Shown: one piece after another, positions 57,010 to 64,000 of the stretch
How the letters are laid out: every line of letters begins with the position of its first letter
Numbering within the stretch: the stretch's first letter is position 1
Source of the DNA: Liolophura sinensis
Taxonomy: Eukaryota; Mollusca; Polyplacophora; Chitonida; Chitonidae
Direction: 5' to 3'
Assembly: GCF_032854445.1 (NCBI RefSeq)
Contig: NC_088304.1
Span: forward strand, 8,011,704 to 8,075,703
DNA length: 64,000 nt
Position numbers and translations under genes: made by a program
Notes under the pieces: generated by a model
Seen by the model: only the letters and a program-made list of their open reading frames with translations
What the model was told of the DNA's origin: nothing
Databases searched by the model: none

Positions 57010-57760
57010 ATTTGTGGAGGCTAGTAACTTCTATTAAACGTCTAGCTGAGTTTGTGGAGGGTATTAACTTCCATGAAATGTCTAGCTGAGTTTGTGGGGG
57101 GTATTAACTTCCATGAAATGTCTAGCTGAGTTTGTGGTGGGTATTAACTTCCATGAAATGTCTAGCTGAGTTTGTGGAGGGTTGTAACTTCCATGAAATG
57201 TCTAGCTGAGTTTGTGGGGGGTATTAACTTCCATGAAATGTCTAGCTGAGTTTGTGGTGGGTATTAACTTCCATGAAATGTCTAGCTGAGTTTGTGGGGG
57301 GTATTAACTTCCATGAAATGTCTAGCTGAGTTTGTGGTGGGTATTAACTTCCATGAAATGTCTAGCTGAGTTTGTAGAGGGTATTAACGTCCATGAAATG
57401 TCTATCTGAGTTTGTGGAGGGTTGTAACTTCCATGAAATGTCTAGCTGAGTTTGTGGAGGCTAGTAACTTCCATGAAATGTCTAGCTAAGTTTGTGGAGG
57501 GTGGGAACTTCCATAAAATGTCCAGCTGAGTTTGTGGAGGCTAGTAACTTCCATGAAATGTCTAGCTGAGTTTGTGGAGGGTGGGAACTTCCATGAAATG
57601 TCTAGCTGAGTTTGTGGAGGGTGGTAACTTCCATGAAATGTCTAGCTGAGTTTGTGGAGGGTGGTAACTTCCATGAAATGTCTGGCTGAGTTTGTGGAGG
57701 GTGGTAACTTCCATGAAATGTCTAGCTGAGTTTGTGGAGGCTAGTAACTTCCATGAAGTG
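57010..57760. repeat. 40-bp tandem array with alternating variants
   Basis: About 18 units of TTCCATGAAATGTCTAGCTG plus AGTTTGTGGAGGGTATTAAC. Variants TGGGGGG, TGGTGGG and TGGAGGG alternate in a partly regular order in the left half. CTAGTAAC and GTGGTAAC types dominate the right half. Confidence 0.95.
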
Positions 57761-59621
57761 GTCTACACTAGGGCATCTTTGTATAAAATGAAATATCTTC
57801 ACATCCTCATAAGATGTATATAAACCCTGTTATGATTTGGTGAAGATTTTGAAATGTCTTAAAATGTACCCTAGTGTTCAAGGGATGATTCAAAGATCAT
57901 GAGATATCTGTGCTGTATGTTTAGAGAAAGGGAAATGTTTTGAAATGTTTGTACACTGTTCATGAGAGATGCAAGTAAAATCAAGAAATGTCTATATACT
58001 ATGGTTGTAGAGTTGGAAGTGTCATGCAATATCTACACTCCTCCTGCTCAACACTGGTAATATCAGGAAATATCGACACTGTGATTGTAGAGATTGTAAT
58101 CTCTGGACTGTAAACCTGGAATTAAGATACACTGAGGGATATGATACTGTATTGTTCTCGATCAGTCAGGCTTGAGAATCATGTATTCGCCTCACTTAAT
58201 CATGCGGCAATCTGAAACTACACGAGATTAACACACTAGCCACAGAACAGATGAAGTGGACAACGCTTAACCTTTGAACTAGAAAGGTCAAAATATACTT
58301 AAAGTTAACGGTCAGATCCCGGGAAAGGCTACTGAGGTCCATAGTGGGGTACCTAATTGTTAATTAAACTCTCATCATGGTCATGAATTTGGCGCGAAAG
58401 TAACGCGGAAATTGTCTATACGTCTATCTTAATCCCTGGTTAAACCATCTGTAAACGTCTGTATAAAGTAAATGTGAGGAAATGCCTGGAAACTGTTCAT
58501 ATATTCATGGCTGGACCAAAGACATGTTCATATTCACAGACTTCTGCTCTAGGGTCTGCGCTGTGTGGAATTAAAACAGATTTGATGCTTTATGTGCGGA
58601 GAGCAGAGGTTTTACGAACACACATTAGACGTGATAGACCTGTACATGTAAGGGTTTCGCTGAAAGCAAAGATCACACTAACATGAAGTACATGTCTGAA
58701 GAGAGATCATTAACTATCGTCTGGGAAAATAGTTTGATTTATCTTTTTTAGGATCGGGACTAGTAATGTCACTTCAGCTTTTGGTCCCATGACACACATA
58801 GATTGCTATATTTCATCATTCGAAATGTACCTATCCTCTTTAAAGCTATAAATGTATTTAACAAATGTACCTTGAGAACTTTTTCAAACCCAAAATATTG
58901 CTGTGGCATCACTGGTAACCACTTGGTCCCAACAGACCACCATAGAATCTAATGTTTTAAGTGCATTTAGTCGGTTAGAAAAATTCGGAAAAAAAAACAA
59001 ATCAAACCATTTTCGTGGTCAGCGTTGAATGTTTTTTTTTTTTATCTGATAAATACTTTGCTTTTGTGTTTTCTATGCCTTTAATGTTCATGGTTTGAGT
59101 GAAAATTGCGCATTGCACCAGAGGGAAGGGACAAGACATCATTTGACAGAGACATACTGTAAACTTTGCGCGTGTAATTCTCTGTAGATTTAACATTAAT
59201 CTTGTAACAGAGACAGGGAAAATGTGGACGGCTAGAGATACTAGAGGTATATATGTAGTATGAACTGTATAACACGAAAAGGATTAAGAATTTCAGATAC
59301 ACATACTTTAATATCCAGTGATCTCGTTACCATGTATAGGACACCTTGCACAAACACAATGGCAGACGTGGAAAACCGTAATGACGAAAGCCTTTGCTAT
59401 ATGTAAACTTGTTCATTGTTAATCTTACATTTGCTACAATACCGCTACTAAGATTCAGGCGGTAGGATTTGCATGCGTGCTTAGTCTCAGAAATGCTCTA
59501 CTCATTATTTTACGCATGCGTGTAGAAGTGGGTCTACATGTAGCTCTGAGATGGGTTGACCATGTTTCCACTTAGCTTCTACAATGACCATTGTTTTTCT
59601 GAAAGATAAAGCTCGGGAAAA
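57761..59621. other. No supported gene
   Basis: At 57770-58080 loosely repeated phrases (GAAATGTTT, GAAATGTCTA, ATATCTACACT) look like a very old continuation of the neighbouring arrays. Open frames at 58474-58686, 59002-59196 and 59081-59302 are unrecognised. Confidence 0.35.
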
Positions 59622-59892
59622 TGCTTTATTTATTTATTTGATTGGTGTTTTACGCGGTACACAGAAATATTTCACTTATACGACAGCGGCCAGCATTATA
59701 GTGGCAGGAAATTGGGCAGAGCCTAAGTTAAACCCACGACCATCCGCAGGATGCTGGTTGACCTTCCCACGTACAGCCGGAGAGGAAGCCAGCATGACCT
59801 GGACTTGAACTCACAGCGATCGCATTGGTGAGAGGCTAGTGGGTCATTGCGTCGCGCTGGCATGCTAACCACGGAGGCCAAGGAGGCCCCCA
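59622..59892 (-). mobile_element. Near full-length SINE (family 1)
   Basis: All blocks are present, from the TTTATTTATTTGATTGGTGT tail to the tRNA-like head (CCACGGAGGCC at the right). The flanks AGCTCGGGAAAATG (left) and AGCTGGGAAAAGTG (right) look like a target-site duplication with two small changes. Confidence 0.88.
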
Positions 59893-60045
59893 GCTGGGAA
59901 AAGTGAAACATATCTCCTATCTTAAGAGGGTCCAGTACTGGAGTGACACGTGTCTAAATGGGACATGCTGTCTGAACTGCCCCTGCCTCCATGATACAGA
60001 CTACTGTGTACATTATTAATTCATGGAGACCGTTGAAACGTGGAG

Positions 60046-60530
60046 AAAACATAAAAATTGCTTAAAGTTAAGGTTTAAATTTGGTTTTCCATTTTCATTT
60101 TCTTTTTCGAGTTTTCTTTAAAGAGAAGAAAGACACATGAAAATAATATTTGCATGGTGGGTGTTGGGGACCACCTCTTGGTATATATTGTCTTATATAT
60201 GAGGAAGTAACGCATGTGTAGTAAATATACTTGCACTACAAAAAAGTGGTCTTTTCAGATAACAAATATGTTCACCCTGGATTTTGATCGTATTTACGTT
60301 TTTAGTATATTCATACATACATGTATTATCATAATTCAGATTAAATAAATTTATGATGCGTAGAACATTGTAATGAAAAGACGATATATGATGGTTCTAA
60401 ATACTTGTGGACCATACAATATTTTCAATTACCCCTTTCTCCCGAAAGAAAAAAAATATTAAAGACCATATTTTCAAATAAGTTTTTACCCTCTTGTTTT
60501 CACAAGAACGAATGTGCTGTAGGTCGACAT
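60046..60530. mobile_element. MITE, copy 2 of the long-TIR family
   Basis: The left arm has GAAAGACACATGAAAATAAT, then GCATGGTGGGTGTTGGGGAC. The right arm has, in reverse complement, CTTATTTGAAAATATGGTCT and TAATATTTTTTTTC. These are the same landmarks as the copy at 49194-49772. More diverged. Confidence 0.65.
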
Positions 60531-60627
60531 GTTATAGCTACCACATGTATAGAGAATCCCTTTATTGTGATGTTTCAGGATATGCTGTCTAAGCAATATA
60601 CAGGCATTCAGTAATGTTTGTCTCCAG

Positions 60628-60811
60628 TACCATTCCCATATTTGTACAAATTGACAAGAAAGTTACCGGCGGGCTCGGCTATCTATATACTTTTGACAAA
60701 TTGACCCAAGGCCTTGTTTGTAAATGTTCTGGATGCACGGATGGCAATATTTCTTACAGTTTTGTAAATAAAGATGCAGCATATGTCAAGAATAACTGGT
60801 TTGCTTCTTGA
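60628..60811 (+). CDS. Candidate terminal exon of an unknown protein
   Basis: A TGTTTGTCTCCAG acceptor is followed by about 61 open codons to TGA. The peptide contains GYLYTFDKL, CKCSGCTDG and KNNWFAS. The even composition and the Cys pattern look protein-like, but no family is recognised and no upstream exon was identified. It could also be a gene remnant. Confidence 0.25.
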
Positions 60812-61410
60812 TTTACACTTTCCTCTATATTTGACTGTAATGGAGACGTAACTTATTTGTTACATATGAATGTGTGGCTCTAAACACGAAACACATGAGG
60901 TGTGGGGTCTGTTCCCGCCTGGGGACACGGAATTTACGAAATGTCCCGCTGTTAATGTACGCGAGTCTTTGGTGCAGGTCAACAGCGCGTGTGAGACCGT
61001 TCAAGCAGCATTTTGGTCATTGATGACCCCACCACATATCTTCGGGTAATAAGGCTTTAAAACCTGAACTTGTGCGACGCAGTTTTGTCAATAACTTGGC
61101 ATGGATTGTCGGTGGTTTTTTTCTTCAGCTCAGAAAACAGACCGCCTTCCTGTCAGTGAGTAGGACAGGCAAGTCAATGTATGGATGATATGTCCCCAGA
61201 TGACGATGTGTTTTAGGTGTGTTTTATATCTATATGCCTGTAAATATACCTGTACGCTTTCATGTAACAGCTTAGTCTCGTGGCAGACAGTGCTGCATGT
61301 CAGGCTTGAAGGCCATGCCATGGACACCAGAAACTAACAGACACTTGATCAACCAATCAACCATGACTTATCCACTATCCACATTGTTCAAGCCGTATCT
61401 TATTGGTGAA
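60812..61410. other. No recognised feature
   Basis: Unique-looking sequence. The 61130-61327 minus frame is unrecognised. Confidence 0.4.
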
Positions 61411-61688
61411 AGATTATGGTTGGTCGTCACGTCGGCAATATTTCAGTCATATCGTGGCGATAAAGGATCAGGATGAATGACTATGGCTTATCGTCGCATC
61501 GGCAATATTTTAGTCATATTGTGGAGAAAGGATCAGGATGAATGGCTGTTGTTTATCGTCAAGTCGGCAATATTTCAGTCATATCGTGGCGATAAAGGAT
61601 CAGGATGAATGATTATGGCTGATCGTCACGTCGGTAATATTTCAACCATATCGTGGCGATAAAGGATCACGATGAATTATTATGGTTT
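61411..61688. repeat. Tandem repeat of about 67 bp, four copies
   Basis: Units contain TATCGTCACGTCGGCAATAT, TTCAGTCATATCGTGGCGAT and AAAGGATCAGGATGAATGA. The GGCAATATTTCAGTCATATC part resembles the 3' region of molluscan SINEs, so the array may have been seeded by one. Confidence 0.88.
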
Positions 61689-62984
61689 ACCGGGGCATCG
61701 TAGTTAATAAAAGATTATTTATTTTTAGATTCACGACGTAAATTATGCATGGATATTCAATGGTTGTGAAAAAAAGGCAGAGCAGCGTCTTCAGTGTGGT
61801 TTATTGTGATTTTTCCTGGCAAACAAATGGGAAGACTAGTGAATTATTAAAACTGAGACGTAGAAGAGATGGTGTGGTGTTTGATATATTAAGATTTCTT
61901 TAGTTCCGCTGTAATAACCACAATCTACGAAGCTGTACTGCTCCTCTTCCTTTGTAATTTGCCTTCTATTATAACCGTGAACGGGGTGTTAAGAGATATT
62001 TATATAGTCAGGATATTGTCTGCTTGTTCGTTTGTAAAATGTATCTGATATAATTTACTAAAGGTACTCTCCTTATATAGCTGTTGTATCGTTTATTTAT
62101 CTGTTTGCATATCTATTTTTAAAAAAAAGGCCATTACCTTTTCAATTGGCTGAATTCATATGTTCATGATCATATACTACTATGTAAAGCCATTTATGCG
62201 AGTCAGGAAATAATTCGCGTATTGTAAATTTTGTGTTGCTCTCGTCCTTCTTCATACCTGACGGGTTTTTTTATCCGAGAGTAATGCACCCCCCATTTCT
62301 GTCAGCCTATACCATATGTACAATAATGAGTCCAGAAAAGGGAGTCGTCCCTCAGGAGAGACAAAGTACCTTCAAAGTATGCAGGCCCTTTTGAGTTGTG
62401 AAGGTCAGGCACGCGACAATTCTTCTGACGGCGAAGGAGAAAATCGCCACGGTGTTTTATGCGTGAGACGTTTCTGCCTGAACATGCGTTCTAGAATAAA
62501 AAAATAAAAACTATTACCTTCAAATACAGAATGTCACATAATTGTTTTGAACGCCGGTAGTATAGGTCTGCTCTGACAGAAGACAGTCGATCGAGTAGTG
62601 GCCTGCATGGTGAGAAGCGATACTGGACCAGACAAAATGACCTATTCCGTAGCTATGCAAGACGTATATGGCCACACACGCTTTATTTGTTTCGATGTTA
62701 CAAATATAATGTCGCAAAAGTAAAAGTGTGAAAATACGACAGAGCGGGGTCAATAATGATCATCGCGTTTTTACGTTTTTGGTGTTCCTTTTTCGTTACG
62801 TTCCTTCGGATTTTCGGCTCGCATTTTTGGGGCTTCTCATTTTCGTGTTTTGACCCTTGCGGTTTCATGCTTGCGCTTCGCATTTTCACTCTTGAGCCTA
62901 ATTGATCTTGCATTATCAACATCATATTAACCACGCACACACACACAAAAACGAATGTTCACTTCTGAATCCAACACAGTGACT
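61689..62984. other. No supported gene
   Basis: AT-rich. At about 62760-62905 loosely repeated TTTTCG- and TTTTTGG-type phrases suggest an old short-unit repeat. Frames at 62316-62507 and 62520-62946 are unrecognised. Confidence 0.35.
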
Positions 62985-64000
62985 TGAATGCCGCTGATAA
63001 AAGACAGTCGTTTGTGTAGTCATCTACCATGTCTAAGTGATGATGGCATATCCCATAACAGACATGTCGCTGATAGAACACAGTCGTTTGTATGGTCATC
63101 TACCATGTCTAAGTGATGATGGCATATCCCATAACAGACATGTTGCTGATAGAAGACAGTCGTTTGTGTGGTCATCTACCATGTCTAAGTGATGATGGCA
63201 TATCCCATAACAGACATGTCGCTGACAGAAGACAGCCGTTTGTGTGGTCATCTACCATGTCTAAGTGATGATGGCCTATCCCATAACAGACATGTCGCTG
63301 ACAGAACACAGTCGTTTGTGTGGTCATCTACCATGTCTAAGTGATGATGGCCTATCCCATAACAGACATGTCGCTGATAGAAGACAGTCGTTTGTGTGGT
63401 CATCTACCATGTCTAAGTGATGATGGCCTATCCCATAACAGACATGTCGCTGATAGAAGACAGCCGTTTGTGTGGTCATCTACCATGTCTAAGTCATGAT
63501 GGCCTATCCCATAACAGACATGTCGCTGATAGAACACAGTCATTTGTATGGTCATCTACCATGTCTAAGTGATGATGGCATATCCCATAACAGACATGTT
63601 GCTGATAGAAGACAGCCGTTTGTGTGGTCATCTACCATGTCTAAGTGATGATGGCATATCCCATAACAGACATGTCGCTGATAGAAGACAGCCGTTTGTG
63701 TGGTCATCTACCATGTCTAAGTGATGATGGCATATCCCATAACAGACATGTCGCTGATAAAAGACAGCCGTTTGTGTGGTCATCTACCATGTCTAAGTGA
63801 TGATGGCATATCCCATAACAGACATGTCGCTGATAGAAGACAGTCGTTTGTATGGTCATCTACCATGTCTAAGTGATGATGGCATATCCCATAACAGACA
63901 TGTCGCTGATAGAAGACAGTCGTTTGTGTGGTCATCTACCATGTCTATGTGATGATGGCCTATCCCATAACAGACATGTCGCTGATAGAAGACAGCCGTT
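62985..64000. repeat. 76-bp tandem array running off the window
   Basis: About 13 units of ACATGTCGCTGATAGAAGAC, AGTCGTTTGTGTGGTCATCT, ACCATGTCTAAGTGATGATG and GCATATCCCATAACAG. Units are very similar, with recurrent two-state differences (AGTCG/AGCCG, GCATATC/GCCTATC, GTGTGG/GTATGG). The right end is not reached. Confidence 0.97.

Noticed and set aside
62985-64000. CRISPR-like regular repeat
   Set aside because: The units are contiguous near-identical 76-mers without variable spacers, and the genome is eukaryotic. The same holds for every other array here.

Overview
The window looks like nuclear DNA of a lophotrochozoan animal, most likely a mollusc or a close relative. It is AT-rich, its genes are split by GT-AG introns, and it carries many copies of tRNA-derived SINEs of the kind widespread in molluscs. 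It also holds an I/jockey-like non-LTR retrotransposon fragment and a rhodopsin-type GPCR of lophotrochozoan style. No prokaryotic genes, operons or CRISPR arrays are present. The species cannot be named from sequence alone.

Three genic regions can be supported. (1) At 180-537 lie the last two exons of a coiled-coil protein whose upstream part is outside the window. (2) At 17590-18699, on the minus strand, is an uninterrupted 369-codon class A GPCR. (3) From 41717 to 55814, on the plus strand, is a complete six-exon gene for Mediator subunit MED19 (230 codons). It was assembled exon by exon from matching splice phases and from the conserved protein blocks of the family. Its introns are filled with repeats. 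Intron 1 holds a 30-bp array broken by a DNA transposon. Intron 3 holds a SINE, a MITE, a truncated SINE and an antisense RecQ-like helicase fragment. Intron 4 is almost wholly a 73-bp array.

The dominant feature is tandem repetition. About twenty unrelated minisatellite arrays (units from about 15 to 104 bp) occupy close to a third of the window by hand count. At least two arrays visibly grew out of gene sequence. The 104-bp array repeats the terminal exon and stop region of the coiled-coil gene. The 73-bp array repeats the exon 4 splice donor of MED19, so the intron carries about 34 intact donor-like sites in sense orientation. A shorter 30-bp array repeats an acceptor-like motif just before MED19 exon 2. 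Three transposable elements of different classes sit inside arrays: a SINE in the 68-bp array, a non-LTR fragment in the 37-bp array, and a Myb/SANT-bearing TIR transposon in the 30-bp array.

Most long open frames are artefacts of arrays whose unit lacks stop codons, often with a length divisible by three, and they are not listed as genes. The remaining stretches hold old repeat fragments or nothing I can recognise. I found no convincing new multi-gene system. The most interesting signal is the repeated amplification of splice-site and exon-end sequence into minisatellites.
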